Source: Candidatus Brocadiia bacterium (lineage in GTDB: Bacteria > Planctomycetota > DG-23 > SLPQ01). From it: a stretch of DNA of 42,741 bases. The notes below the pieces were generated by a model. It saw only the letters and a program-made list of their open reading frames with translations, did not search any database and was not told where the DNA came from. The stretch covers positions 1-42,741 of the forward strand of contig SLPQ01000065.1 of assembly GCA_007131925.1 (NCBI GenBank), read 5' to 3'. Shown here one piece after another: positions 27,670 to 37,800 of the stretch. Numbering within the stretch: the stretch's first letter is position 1; the number at the start of each line of letters is the position of its first letter. Both the position numbers and the translations under genes were made by a program.

Positions 27670-29064
27670 ATGAGTACTGACGATAACACTATAGTAGCCG
27701 TGGCCACGCCGCGCGGCAGAGCGGCACTGGGTATAGTGCGTCTGTCTGGCGGCGAGGCGTTGCGCATTGTCTCGGAGTGTCTTGACCGGCCGCTCAAAGC
27801 AGGGAGCTTCAGGAGGGTCGAGTCGCGGCTCACTCTGTCGCGAACTGCTGGGTTTCCAGTCGTTCTTTACGTGATGCTGGCAGGGCGCTCCTACACTCGT
27901 GAGGACGTAGTCGAGATACACGCGCCAGGTTCGCCGCCTCTTCTTGCAGCCATACTCTCAGAGATGCGCACGCGCGGCGCTCGCCTGGCTGAGCCGGGGG
28001 AGTTTACCCGCAGGGCCTTTCTTAACGGCCGCATAGACCTGGCACAGGCAGAGGCGGTCATGGCCATTGTGCGCGCGGGCAGCGAGACGGAGGAGCGGCT
28101 TGCCCTCTCGGCGCTCAAGGGCGACCTCTCAAGACGAGTGGGGGCGGTGCGCGGCGAGCTCGTACATTTGATGGCGGATATCGAGGCAGGGCTCGACTTT
28201 GTGGAAGATGAGGATATCTTCGTGCCGCCTGAGCGGCAGCGCCGCAGCATCGAAGGCGCCGCCGCCGCACTGGCGCAGGTGCTGTCAACAAGTGCGGTCA
28301 GGCGCCTGTACCGCGAAGAAGCCGCAGCCGTCCTGTACGGGCCGGCAAACGCAGGTAAGTCCAGCATCTTTAACCTGCTGGCAGGCTCCCCCTCGGCGAT
28401 AGTGGAGGATATGCCCGGCACAACGCGCGACTTTCTCGAAGCAGCAGTCGATCTTGAGGGGGTGCGGTTTATCCTGGTGGACACCGCAGGCATAAGGCCG
28501 CCGGCGGAGCTTGTCGAGCAGATCGCCCTCGAGCAAAGCGAAAGGGCGGCCCGCGACGCCCAGGTCGTGGCCTTCGTGGTTGACGCTTCTCGTGTGCCGG
28601 ACGATACAGCACGGCGGCTTTACGAGAGTGCGAGAACTTTGCCGCACCTTGCGATCCTCAATAAGTGCGACCTCGCCCAGCCACGAGACATCGCGGCATG
28701 GAGGCGCTTCTTCTCAAAGGGCGGTCCCGCCCAAGCCTCTACACGCCACGGGGTGCTGGAGCTCTCGGCGGCTACCGGAAGGGGAATAGACGACCTGGAA
28801 GCGGCCCTCGCGGAAATGGTGCTCGGCGGGTTTGTCAACCTTTCCGGCAGCAGGTATCTCATTGATGCGAGACAGCAGACATGCCTTGAGCATGCGCTGG
28901 CGGCGCTTGAAAGGGCCGGACGCATGGTTGAAACCGCCGCAGGCGACGAGCTTACCGCCCTGGAGATGAGAGATGCCATCGAGGCGCTCGGCAGGGTGAC
29001 AGGCGAGGATTACTTCTCTGATCTTCTCGACGAGGTCTTCAGTCGCTTCTGCGTAGGAAAGTGA
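27670..29064 (+). CDS. mnmE: tRNA uridine-5-carboxymethylaminomethyl(34) synthesis GTPase MnmE
   Basis: MSTDDNTIVAVATPRGRAALGIVRLSGGEAL...GPANAGKSSIFNLLAG...GTTRDFLEAAVDLEGVRFILVDTAGIR...NKCDL; C-term DYFSDLLDEVFSRFCVGK. Confidence 0.97.
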   Translation: MSTDDNTIVAVATPRGRAALGIVRLSGGEALRIVSECLDRPLKAGSFRRVESRLTLSRTAGFPVVLYVMLAGRSYTREDVVEIHAPGSPPLLAAILSEMRTRGARLAEPGEFTRRAFLNGRIDLAQAEAVMAIVRAGSETEERLALSALKGDLSRRVGAVRGELVHLMADIEAGLDFVEDEDIFVPPERQRRSIEGAAAALAQVLSTSAVRRLYREEAAAVLYGPANAGKSSIFNLLAGSPSAIVEDMPGTTRDFLEAAVDLEGVRFILVDTAGIRPPAELVEQIALEQSERAARDAQVVAFVVDASRVPDDTARRLYESARTLPHLAILNKCDLAQPRDIAAWRRFFSKGGPAQASTRHGVLELSAATGRGIDDLEAALAEMVLGGFVNLSGSRYLIDARQQTCLEHALAALERAGRMVETAAGDELTALEMRDAIEALGRVTGEDYFSDLLDEVFSRFCVGK

Positions 29065-29065
29065 T

Positions 29066-29203
29066 ATGCCGGCCGACTTGACCCTGGCCGTGGATCGGCT
29101 GCCCACGGTGTCTTTTGTCGCGGCCTGCGGCGGGAGCGTCCGATGCCGCAAGTGCCGGCATACACACCGCCCGGCAAACACCCCCCCGCCCGGGGCGCGC
29201 TAA
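29066..29203 (+). pseudogene. Possible remnant of a 2Fe-2S ferredoxin (RACo/ASKHA N-terminal type)
   Basis: Own translation: MPADLTLAVDRLPTVSFVAACGGSVRCRKCRHTHRPANTPPPGAR*. C-x5-C-x2-C spacing as in CGGxGxCGKC ferredoxin motifs, but far too short and missing the fourth Cys. Confidence 0.3.
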
Positions 29204-30168
29204 GTAGCGAGGTCTAAGATACGGCGGGCGTTTTCCCAGTAGATATGTTTGAGCACCTTTGCCGGCAGGTCGAGGCCGCAGATGACCGGCTCGGTCTCGC
29301 TGTCGGGGTCTCTTATCATCGAGCGCCCGTTGTAGGGTGTCTCCCACATCATGCGCTGGACGTGAAAACGCGAAGTGTAATACGTTGGAGATACCCCCGC
29401 CTGCACCACAAGGTCGGACCCGAAAAGTATCCGGCCGGCGTTTCTGATGAAAAACTCACGCGCTCTCTCGTGCTGACGCGAAATCTCACGTATGGTCCAC
29501 TTCGTCGCTGAGGTATCCACGTAAAAGTGCGGATAGGTGTCAATGAGCTGCTGAAGGTAGGCCAGGTTCTCAGGGTGTCCCCCCATGTGAACCCCCACGT
29601 ATGTCAGGCCCGGATGGGCATCCAGCAGATACTCCACCTGGTGAAAATAGTGGCCCTTGTGCCCGGCGCGGCCATCGACGTAAAACCGTCGCCACCATGC
29701 ATCAGGCTGCGCGATATGTGCCTGCACAGCAAGGCCAAGCTCCTGTGCACGATCAAAGAGCGGCTTGAGCATCGGGTCGTCGAGCCAGACGCGGGGAGCG
29801 CGGCCCTCGCGATCCGGGACGATCTTGAACTTCAGCGCCACAAAGCCTTCATCGCGCTGCTGCTCGATCTCGCGGACGCATTTATCGATAAGCTCGGCAG
29901 TGAGATTCACATCGCGAATTGGCGGCCACCCGCAAAAAAGGAAGAAATCGCCAAAGGCGTGCCTGATCTCACGAGCCCTCTCAAGCGTGGCAATGCCGAG
30001 GGCACGCTCCACACCGTAGCCGAGCGCACACTCATGGTACACCTGCGTAGCGCGCGCATCACCGAGGTGCATGTGATGGTCGAAAAGGGGCGAAGGTGGA
30101 GCCGAGAGCGGCTCATCGAGCGCACCCGCCAGGTCTTCGTACAGACTGTGGTGAAATTCGCTCATCAT
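29200..30168 (-). CDS. Amidohydrolase (metal-dependent TIM-barrel, amidohydrolase_2-like)
   Basis: LFDHHMHLGDARATQVYHECALGYGVERALGIATLERAREIRHAF...FVALKFKI...GLAVQAHIAQPDAWW...LTYVGVHMGGHPENLAYLQQLIDTYPHFYVDTSA...RILFGSDLVV. Confidence 0.85.
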   Translation of the reverse strand: MMSEFHHSLYEDLAGALDEPLSAPPSPLFDHHMHLGDARATQVYHECALGYGVERALGIATLERAREIRHAFGDFFLFCGWPPIRDVNLTAELIDKCVREIEQQRDEGFVALKFKIVPDREGRAPRVWLDDPMLKPLFDRAQELGLAVQAHIAQPDAWWRRFYVDGRAGHKGHYFHQVEYLLDAHPGLTYVGVHMGGHPENLAYLQQLIDTYPHFYVDTSATKWTIREISRQHERAREFFIRNAGRILFGSDLVVQAGVSPTYYTSRFHVQRMMWETPYNGRSMIRDPDSETEPVICGLDLPAKVLKHIYWENARRILDLAT

Positions 30169-30348
30169 GTATCCTGTCTTAGCAGATGCGCGGTCGGATC
30201 CCCATTGCGGCCAAACTGCAGGCGCAACTACTGAAAGATTAAAAAGGGGGGCGCGCCTCGTAAAGGCTTTTGTCGGCGCCTGGCAGCCGGGCTGCTGCAG
30301 ATGCGCCCACCGAGGGGTTCCTTTTGCAGCTCTTCGCAGAAGCGTTTC

Positions 30349-31836
30349 TTAGTGTTTGTCGGGTCTGACGGGATTGCCGCGAATGGCGGCTGTGACCTTC
30401 GGCACAACAGATGGAGCCTGCTCTGAATCTTCTTCTATAACACGCATCGACTTCCATGCGCCCGATTTGTACCTGAGACGAAAGGCCAGCGCCAGCAGTC
30501 CCACATACGTGGTGCCTATCATGGCAGCGGTAAGAAAGCCTGCCTTCCAGACCTCCACGGCAAGGTACACCGGCAGCACGAGGCAGAGCCCGGAAAGAGA
30601 TGTAATCATCACCATGACAAAGCGCGTATCGCCTGCGCCCTTTAGGGCCGACGAGTAAATGATGTTAAAAGCGTCAAAGAGGCTGTAAATCGCCACAAAG
30701 CGCAGGAAGACGATGGCGATCCGATAGGCCTCAGGCCAGTTTCCCCCAATCTCTCCAGGCCTGAAAAGCCGCGTGAGCGGTCCGCCAAAGAGCACAAATA
30801 CAGTCGCTACAAGCGCCATATACACAAAAGTCATCTTGAAGGCGCTCCTTGTAGCCCGCTCGGCGAGGTCGGTCTCGCCGCGGCCGACAAACTGCCCGAC
30901 GAGTATCGACGTCGCGATTCCAAAGCCGATCATCGGCAGAAAGGCCAGGTGGTTTATCGAAAACGCAATGCTGCCTCCCTGCTGCTCGGCCGCTCCGATA
31001 CGGTACATCAGCATCACAAAGGCCGTCCAGCCGACCATGTCCACAGTCCACTGGACACCGTTGGGCAGGCCGTAGCGGATAAGGCGCCTGAAGAGTGCCA
31101 TCTCGAAGATGGGCCTCCTCAATATCCCGAACTCCCGCCCAAGGCGCCCAAAGCGCACGAAGATCACAAATGTCAGACAGATCGCGCCCGAGGCTATTAC
31201 CGTCGCCGTCGCCGCGCCCCTCGTGCCCCAGCGAGGCAGGCCGAAGCGTCCGAATATGAGAGCGTAGTTGAGGATTACGTTCAGAATGTGCCCGGGGATG
31301 TGTATGGCCATGTTGTAGTAGGTCTTACCCAGACCGCCGTAGAAGCTCGAAAGCGCTCCGGTCATTATCATCAGCCCCGCACCGGAGACGAAGATGCGAA
31401 AATATACCACCTCTTCCGCCTGCGCCTCCGGCGAGTGGTCCGCAAAGCGCATCAGCGGGCCGGCAAAGCGGGAGATGACAAAAAGAAGCACCGCCGAGAT
31501 AAGCGCGACATACACCCCGTGCCATACCGCCACCGATATGCGCTCGTGCCTGCCCGCACCGAAATACTGCGCCACAAACGTGCCGGTATACCCCGTCGTG
31601 CCCATGAAAAGGCTCAAGACCGTCCAGCCGGCAATGCTGGCGAACATCGCTCCCGCCAGCGCATTTGTCGAGTAGCGCGCAAGGAAGATGCGATCGACAA
31701 AGGACATGACGGTAGCGGAGGCCTGCGCCATGACAAGTGGGCCTGCTATCTCCAGCACGTGTCTGTAGCCACCGTCACGCCGACCGGCCGGTATCGCTCT
31801 CAATCCCTGCACGCCGCCTCCAGAAACCGCAGCCAA
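30349..31836 (-). CDS. MATE family efflux transporter
   Basis: GPLVMAQASATVMSFVDRIFLARYSTNALAGAMFASIAGW...FVAQYFGAGRH...NVILNYALIFGRFGLPRWGTRGAATATVIA...FNIIYSSALKGAGDTRFVM. Confidence 0.92.
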   Translation of the reverse strand: MAAVSGGGVQGLRAIPAGRRDGGYRHVLEIAGPLVMAQASATVMSFVDRIFLARYSTNALAGAMFASIAGWTVLSLFMGTTGYTGTFVAQYFGAGRHERISVAVWHGVYVALISAVLLFVISRFAGPLMRFADHSPEAQAEEVVYFRIFVSGAGLMIMTGALSSFYGGLGKTYYNMAIHIPGHILNVILNYALIFGRFGLPRWGTRGAATATVIASGAICLTFVIFVRFGRLGREFGILRRPIFEMALFRRLIRYGLPNGVQWTVDMVGWTAFVMLMYRIGAAEQQGGSIAFSINHLAFLPMIGFGIATSILVGQFVGRGETDLAERATRSAFKMTFVYMALVATVFVLFGGPLTRLFRPGEIGGNWPEAYRIAIVFLRFVAIYSLFDAFNIIYSSALKGAGDTRFVMVMITSLSGLCLVLPVYLAVEVWKAGFLTAAMIGTTYVGLLALAFRLRYKSGAWKSMRVIEEDSEQAPSVVPKVTAAIRGNPVRPDKH

Positions 31837-31915
31837 AATCGACCGCCAACGCCACCTTTAGTGCCCCGGCCGAGGCCGACACACGCGCATATCGCCGGCT
31901 CAGTACGTTGCCCAT

Positions 31916-32395
31916 TCATAATGCGCGACTTCCGGCGGGATCGTTTTCTTCGATCCTGGAGCGCAGGAAGGCGACAAACCCCTCGGGATCATCCGTCCCA
32001 AGCAGCAAGGTCTTTGGGCCCATCTGTATCCGCACGCAGGGGCCCATGCGGATGTTCCAGAGCCAACCCTTTCTGGTCCAGTGAATGCCCATCCCTCCCG
32101 GGAGCCCGACGCGATCCCGCTCGACGCCGGTGATGCGCTCATACGGGATGCTCATTCTGAAAACCGAGAGCGGTCCGAAGCGCACGGCAAGCCGATCGCC
32201 CTCGTCTCTGATTGTGAGGGACGCAAACGCGAATGAAAACACGCCAATGACCACAGCTCCAGCCGTAAGTACGACCAGGGGCACCACGTGGCCGCGGGAG
32301 GCATACGCCAGCACCAGCCAGATTACCGCCGCAAAGAGCATAATCGGCCGGATAATTCCATTCTGGGTATGCAAGTATCCGGGCACTTCAGACAT
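31916..32395 (-). CDS. Hypothetical membrane protein (two TM plus PH-like domain)
   Basis: Start trimmed to MSEVPGYLHTQNGIIRPIMLFAAVIWLVLAYASRGHVVPLVVLTAGAVVIGVFSFAFASLTIRDEGDRLAVRFGPLSVFRMSIPYERITGVERDR. Confidence 0.65.
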   Translation of the reverse strand: MSEVPGYLHTQNGIIRPIMLFAAVIWLVLAYASRGHVVPLVVLTAGAVVIGVFSFAFASLTIRDEGDRLAVRFGPLSVFRMSIPYERITGVERDRVGLPGGMGIHWTRKGWLWNIRMGPCVRIQMGPKTLLLGTDDPEGFVAFLRSRIEENDPAGSRAL

Positions 32396-32560
32396 CAGAA
32401 AACCCCTGCTGCAAGGAAAACCACCATGAACACGGTCAGCGATTATAAGGCTGCGTGGCCGCAATGGAAATGCTTTGTACGGTCGCTCGAGGCTTGACGG
32501 CCCGTTGCGTCTTTCCGTGGGACGTTAGTCGAGCTGACGCTTCAGCGAAGTGAACGAAAC

Positions 32561-32597
32561 GGCGCGCGAAAAGGCGTTTCTTGCATTTTCGCGCGCC
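32561..32597. terminator. Strong hairpin terminator at the end of the sulfur operon (3' of cysK)
   Basis: Perfect 12-bp stem GGCGCGCGAAAA / TTTTCGCGCGCC, 13-nt loop; adjacent GAAAC/GTTTC could form an alternative pairing. Confidence 0.7.
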
Positions 32598-32645
32598 GCA
32601 CTGCTACAAATGGGGCAGCTGGACGTAAGCTCCCGCCGCCTTTGC

Positions 32646-33602
32646 CTACAGGAGCCCCTCGTACAATATGCTCGACAGGTACCGCTCACCGGAGTCAGGC
32701 AGTATTACGACGATAGTCTTGTTTTCGAAGGCGTCATGACCGGCCAACCGAGCGGCCACCGCTGCGGCCGCGCCGCTGGAGATACCTGAGATTATCCCCT
32801 CTTCACTGGCGAGCCGCCTGGCAAAGTCGATAGCCTCCTCATCCCCGACCGTCTCCACCCGGTCGACGAGGTTGAGGTCCAGCACCTTGGGGACAAAGCC
32901 TGCGCCGATGCCCTGGATCTTGTGGGGGCCGGGCTTGATCTCGCTGCCGGCGAGCGTCTGGGTCAATATCGGGCTTTTCTCAGGCTCGACGGCGATGGAG
33001 ATGATCTGTTTGGACTTCTCGCGCTTTATGAAGCGCGATACGCCTGTAATGGTGCCTCCCGTCCCGACGCCTGAGACCAGCACGTCTATCGCGCCGCCGG
33101 TGTCATCCCAGATCTCAGGACCGGTGGTACGTTCGTGTATGCCGGGATTTGCGGGGTTTTCAAACTGCTGCGGCATGTAGTACTTGTCGGGATCAGACGC
33201 CATGAGCTCCCCGGCGCGGGTAATAGCACCGGGCATGCCTTCCGACCCGGGAGTCAGGATGACGTTGGCGCCGAAGGCCTTCAGGACCTTTCGCCTCTCA
33301 AGTGACATTGTCTCAGGCATGGTCAGGTCCACCTTGTACCCGCGCGCAGCTCCGACAAAGGCAAGGGCAATGCCCGTATTACCGCTGGTCGGCTCCACGA
33401 TCACCTTGCCCGGCCGCAAGACGCCCCTCTCTTCGGCGTCCCATATCATTGATGCACCGATGCGGCACTTGACGGAAAAGGCAGGATTGCGCGCCTCGAT
33501 CTTGCCTAAGATGGTCGCCTTTGACCCGGGCGCCAGCCTGTTGAGCCTTACCAGCGGGGTCCTGCCGATCGCAAGCGAGTTGTCGTCATACGTTCGAACC
33601 AT
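32646..33602 (-). CDS. cysK: Cysteine synthase A
   Basis: [49 protein letters not shown]...[21 protein letters not shown]...[47 protein letters not shown]. Confidence 0.97.
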   Translation of the reverse strand: MVRTYDDNSLAIGRTPLVRLNRLAPGSKATILGKIEARNPAFSVKCRIGASMIWDAEERGVLRPGKVIVEPTSGNTGIALAFVGAARGYKVDLTMPETMSLERRKVLKAFGANVILTPGSEGMPGAITRAGELMASDPDKYYMPQQFENPANPGIHERTTGPEIWDDTGGAIDVLVSGVGTGGTITGVSRFIKREKSKQIISIAVEPEKSPILTQTLAGSEIKPGPHKIQGIGAGFVPKVLDLNLVDRVETVGDEEAIDFARRLASEEGIISGISSGAAAAVAARLAGHDAFENKTIVVILPDSGERYLSSILYEGLL

Positions 33603-33627
33603 GTCCCAACCCCTTTCACTCTATGTA

Positions 33628-34299
33628 TTAGGTTGTCGTCGTTTCGGTCGCGTCTCCAGGCTTCTCGCTAAGGTGCGACGAGCCAGCCCTGGCGATAATA
33701 AAGCAGCCCCACTCAGCGGTCAGGTTCGGCAGGAGAATGTGCGGTCGCACTTTGCCGCCTCTGACCGCATAAGTACAGTCTATCCGACCACCGCAACGGC
33801 GCGCAAGTTTCACAAAATCGGCAAGTGTCGTATGATGTATGTTTGGCGTCTCATACCATTCGTGGGGCAGCGCAGCAGTTTTCGGCATAAATCCTCTCAA
33901 GAGCTGCCAGCGCACTCGCCAGTGAGCGAAGTTCGGAACGAAGCATATTGCACGCTGCGCCACGCGCAGCATCTCGGTGAGGACGCGGTCCGGTCGGCTC
34001 AAGACCTCGAGTGTCCGGTTGAGTACGGCCGTGTCAAACGAATCGTCCGAGAAGCATCCAAGCCCCTCGGCAGCATCGAGCATTATAACATCAAGGCCGC
34101 GCGATATGCAGTGGATCACCGCGTCCCGGTCGATATCCACACCCACGGTAAATTCGCGCCGCCCGAGGCTTTCCAGCAGCTCGCCATACCCGCAACCTAT
34201 GTCCAGGACACGCCTGTCGTCTCGCAGAAGCTCGAGCAGCACTCGGTTGGCGCTCCGGCGTGTCGCTTGTTCGCTGTGGAAAATCTCACTTCTTTCCAT
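33628..34299 (-). CDS. metW: Methionine biosynthesis protein MetW
   Basis: LLRDDRRVLDIGCGYGELLESLGRREFTVGVDIDRDAVIHCISRGLDVIMLDAAEGLGCFSDDSFDTAVLNRTLEVLSRPDRVLTEMLRVAQRAICFVPNFAHWRVR; directly downstream of metX with overlap. Confidence 0.93.
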   Translation of the reverse strand: MERSEIFHSEQATRRSANRVLLELLRDDRRVLDIGCGYGELLESLGRREFTVGVDIDRDAVIHCISRGLDVIMLDAAEGLGCFSDDSFDTAVLNRTLEVLSRPDRVLTEMLRVAQRAICFVPNFAHWRVRWQLLRGFMPKTAALPHEWYETPNIHHTTLADFVKLARRCGGRIDCTYAVRGGKVRPHILLPNLTAEWGCFIIARAGSSHLSEKPGDATETTTT

Positions 34300-35443
34300 C
34301 TCGCACCGATTGGATGAAGCCTGATACTATCGTGGCCAGCGGTTCATACTCCAGAAGGAAAGCATCATGTCCGTACGCCGACTCGAGCTCCACGAAGCTC
34401 ACGCGCTTGCGGCCGACCAGCAGTGCATCGACCAGCTCGCGCGACTGCGCCGTAGGAAAGAGCCAGTCGCCGGTGTACGACACGACCAGCCACCTTGCCT
34501 TGGATGGCGCCAGGGCTTCCGCGAGAGAGCTGCACTCGGCGGCCGGGTCGTAGTAGTCCATGGCCTTGGTGATATAGAGATACGAATTTCCGTCGAAACG
34601 CTCCACAAACTTGGCGCCCTGGTAGTCAAGGTAGGTCTCCACTGCAAACTCGCTGTCAAAGCCGTACGAGAGCTTCTCGGCCTCCCGGAGTGCCCTGCCA
34701 AACTTCTCCTGCATGGAGGAGTCGGAGAGATAAGTTATATGGCCTATCATGCGCGCGACTGCCAGACCCCCCAGCGGCTCTCCGTTGTCATAATAGTCGC
34801 CTCCGCACCAGCGGGGATCGCTGGTGATGGCATTTCTGCCCACTGCGTTGAAGGCTATCGACTGCGCCGACAGGCGTGACGTGGACGCTATTACAATGGC
34901 CGATCCGACACGCTCCGGAAATGATATCGCCCACTCAATCGCCTGCATGCCGCCCATTGACCCGCCAATGACCGCGGCTACCCTGTCGATACCGAGCCTG
35001 TCTAGAAGCCGAGCCTGTACGCGCACCATATCACCGATCGTCACAGTTGGAAAGCTCATGCCGTAACGCCTGCCGGTGGCTACGTTTATGCTGCCAGGGC
35101 CGGTCGTTCCGCGGCAACCGCCGAGGACGTTCGAACAGATTACGAAATACCGATCGGTATCGATGGCCCTGCCCGGTCCCACAAAATCATCCCACCAGCC
35201 CACAGCCGCCTCATCCGGTCTGTACCGGCCCGCTACGTGCGCGTCACCCGAAAGCGCGTGCGCAATGAGGATGACGTTGTCCTTTGTACGGGAAAGCTCG
35301 CCGAGCGTCTCGTAGGCGACGGTTATGGGCGAGAGGTGCGCTCCGCTTTCAAGCTCAAACCTCTCGCCCGGTTCCACCACCTGCATACTCGCACGCTGTG
35401 CAAGGGGCACGCCAGCAGGTGTCTCTTGTGCGACTCTTCTCAT
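34286..35443 (-). CDS. metX: Homoserine O-acetyltransferase MetX
   Basis: [31 protein letters not shown]...[38 protein letters not shown]...[24 protein letters not shown]...[12 protein letters not shown]. Confidence 0.96.
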   Translation of the reverse strand: MRRVAQETPAGVPLAQRASMQVVEPGERFELESGAHLSPITVAYETLGELSRTKDNVILIAHALSGDAHVAGRYRPDEAAVGWWDDFVGPGRAIDTDRYFVICSNVLGGCRGTTGPGSINVATGRRYGMSFPTVTIGDMVRVQARLLDRLGIDRVAAVIGGSMGGMQAIEWAISFPERVGSAIVIASTSRLSAQSIAFNAVGRNAITSDPRWCGGDYYDNGEPLGGLAVARMIGHITYLSDSSMQEKFGRALREAEKLSYGFDSEFAVETYLDYQGAKFVERFDGNSYLYITKAMDYYDPAAECSSLAEALAPSKARWLVVSYTGDWLFPTAQSRELVDALLVGRKRVSFVELESAYGHDAFLLEYEPLATIVSGFIQSVRDGKK

Positions 35444-36738
35444 GTACGTTTCCCGTGGGCTCTGGCGATGGCCTGGTCGATGTCGGCCTTTATGTCTCCG
35501 GCGTCCTCCAGACCCACCGAGAGCCTTATATAGTCTTCGCTCACACCGGCGGCCAGCTGCTGCTCGGGCTTGAGCTGCTGGTGGGTGGTCGAGGCCGGAT
35601 GTATCACGAGGGTTTTTGCATCACCGATATTGGCAAGGTGGCTGCATAGCTCGAGTGAATCGATGAATGTCACCGCCGCATCGCGCCCGCCCTTGATGCC
35701 AAAGCCAACAATCGCTCCGGCACCCTTGGGAAGGTACCTGGCGACCCTGGCGTGGTCGGCGTGCGACGGCAGACCGGGGTAGTTTACCCATGTGACGCCG
35801 GGATGACTCTCCAGCCAGCCGGCCAGCTCCAGGGCGTTCGAAGAGTGTTTAGCCATCCTGAGGGGCAGTGTCTCAAGGCCCTGCAAGAAGAGAAATGCGT
35901 TAAAGGGCGAAAGACACCCTCCCATGTCACGAAGCAGGCACACCCGCGCACGCAGGATGTAAGCAAGCGGGCCAAAGGCCTCCGACAGCACCAGGCCATG
36001 ATAGCTCTCGAGCGGCTCGGTGAACTCGGTGTAAGGCGCAGCCGTCCAGTCAAATCTTCCGCTGTCGACTATCGCGCCGCCTATCGACGTTCCATGGCCG
36101 CCGATGTACTTGGTGAGCGAGTACACGGCGATGTCGGCCCCGTGGTCAAACGGCTTGAGAAGGGATGCGGTCGTGACCGTGTTGTCTACCACCAGCGGCA
36201 CTCCCGCCGAGTGCGCAATGTCAGCGAGCGACTCGAGGTCGGTGACGTCGTTTTTCGGATTGCCCAGCGACTCACAGTAAAGAAGACGCGTCTTGTCATC
36301 AAAGGCAGCCTTTACCGCGTCAAGATCGCCGACGTCCACAAAGCGCACCTCGATGCCAAGCCTCGCCATGGTATGCTCAAAGAGCGTACGCGTGCCGCCG
36401 TAGAGGCTGTCGGACGAGACAATGTTCTGGCCTGCAGAGGTAATGTTCAAAACGGCGGCCGTGATGGCAGCCTGCCCCGAGGCGAAAGCCAGCGCGCCGA
36501 CACCACCGTCCAGCGCCGCAAGGCGCTTTTCAAGCACATCGGTGGTGGGGTTCATGATACGGGTGTAAATATTTCCAAACTCCTTGAGTGCAAAAAGCCG
36601 CGCGGCATGGCCGGAGTCCTCGAAGTTAAATGATGTCGTCTGATAAATCGGCACCGCCCGCGCCCCGGTAGCCGTATCCGGCTCCTGCCCGGCGTGCAGG
36701 CTCAGCGTGTCAAATCCGAAAGTCTTTTCTATACTCAT
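35440..36738 (-). CDS. metY: O-acetylhomoserine sulfhydrylase / aminocarboxypropyltransferase
   Basis: [71 protein letters not shown]...[22 protein letters not shown]; 4-nt overlap with metX. Confidence 0.95.
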   Translation of the reverse strand: MSIEKTFGFDTLSLHAGQEPDTATGARAVPIYQTTSFNFEDSGHAARLFALKEFGNIYTRIMNPTTDVLEKRLAALDGGVGALAFASGQAAITAAVLNITSAGQNIVSSDSLYGGTRTLFEHTMARLGIEVRFVDVGDLDAVKAAFDDKTRLLYCESLGNPKNDVTDLESLADIAHSAGVPLVVDNTVTTASLLKPFDHGADIAVYSLTKYIGGHGTSIGGAIVDSGRFDWTAAPYTEFTEPLESYHGLVLSEAFGPLAYILRARVCLLRDMGGCLSPFNAFLFLQGLETLPLRMAKHSSNALELAGWLESHPGVTWVNYPGLPSHADHARVARYLPKGAGAIVGFGIKGGRDAAVTFIDSLELCSHLANIGDAKTLVIHPASTTHQQLKPEQQLAAGVSEDYIRLSVGLEDAGDIKADIDQAIARAHGKRT

Positions 36739-36924
36739 TCATGCGCCCCTTTCCCGGCGACAGCGACCAAGACGTCATGCCTGGACTTACGCGCCGGAGA
36801 CCGGAAGTTATATTTGAAGTCAAGCTCATCAAGCGACACATAGTGCAGCGATTTTCAGACGAATTCGCACCCCTCATCTCCGATCTCATTTCTTCAAGGA
36901 AACCCGCTACGGCACGGGTTGTCT

Positions 36925-37752
36925 TCAGCCGGCCCTTACCGTTTCACGGGCCGGTGCTCCCATCGAAGCGTCCAGAATCCGGCCGGCCGCCCTTGCAGCT
37001 GCGCATCCGGACAGGAGCATCGCACCGAAGGTCGGGCCCATGCGCGGCGTGCCGACTACGGTGCTGACGCTCATCCCGCAAGCGATGATGCCGGGAAAGA
37101 CTTCACCAGTGCCGGCCAGCACTGCGTCCTCAGCATTTTCTGCATCCATCGCGCCCATGCCGGCCATCTCCAAGAGACCGCGCCGGGCGAGTTTCTCGCA
37201 TACGGCCGCATCATGGCCGGTGGCGTCGACCACGACCTTTGCCTCTATCGAGATCGGGTCCACACAGGTGATCTGCCTCGGCAGAGCACCTACGGGCGTC
37301 CAGTTTACAACCACGCCGCTCACACGCCTGCGGCGCACTATCAGGTCTTCGACGGTGGTCATGTTCAGCACCGACACGCCGGCATCGCACGCACTGGCTA
37401 TCAGCTTCGAACATGCCTCTGGCGCATCGGCTACGTACAGCCCTTCGCAGGCCTTATCGTATCTGACACCTAAGCGGTTGAATTGCTCCTGTGCCGGGTG
37501 GCGCACGGTCACTTTGTTCATGAGAAAACCGCCTATCCAGAATCCCCCTCCGAGATAATTGTTTCGCTCGATGAGCAGCACCTTGCGACCGCCGGACGCA
37601 AGCTCCCGCGCGCATACCAGGCCGGCAGGGCCGGCGCCGACTACAACGACGTCACTTGAAACATGCCTTTCGAGAGTCTCAGTGAAGCTCGATAGTATCG
37701 CGCGCGTAACGTCTGCATCCTTTACGGAGGCGAAAACCCTTTCATCAGACAT
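36925..37752 (-). CDS. thi4: Thi4-family thiazole synthase (sulfide-dependent ADP-thiazole synthase / ribulose-1,5-bisphosphate synthetase family)
   Basis: DVVVVGAGPAGLVCARELASGGRKVLLIERNNYLGGGFWIGGFLMNKVTVRHPAQEQFNRLGV...VVVNWTPVGALPRQITCVDPISIEAKVVVDATGHDAAVCEKL...GIIACGMSVSTVVGTPRMGPTFGAMLLSG. Confidence 0.93.
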   Translation of the reverse strand: MSDERVFASVKDADVTRAILSSFTETLERHVSSDVVVVGAGPAGLVCARELASGGRKVLLIERNNYLGGGFWIGGFLMNKVTVRHPAQEQFNRLGVRYDKACEGLYVADAPEACSKLIASACDAGVSVLNMTTVEDLIVRRRRVSGVVVNWTPVGALPRQITCVDPISIEAKVVVDATGHDAAVCEKLARRGLLEMAGMGAMDAENAEDAVLAGTGEVFPGIIACGMSVSTVVGTPRMGPTFGAMLLSGCAAARAAGRILDASMGAPARETVRAG

Positions 37753-37800
37753 TGCCTCTCTCCCTCAAAAAACCGTGCAGTATGTTGTGCGGCCCGCCCC

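Noticed and set aside
36739-36924. Possible riboswitch (SAM, TPP or THF) in the 187-nt gap upstream of metY
   Set aside because: Minus-strand reading gives GGGGTGC and a short hairpin AACCCG...CGGGTT, but none of the conserved cores (SAM-I GAGGGA/GCAACC, TPP CTGAGA...GAACCTGAT) is present.
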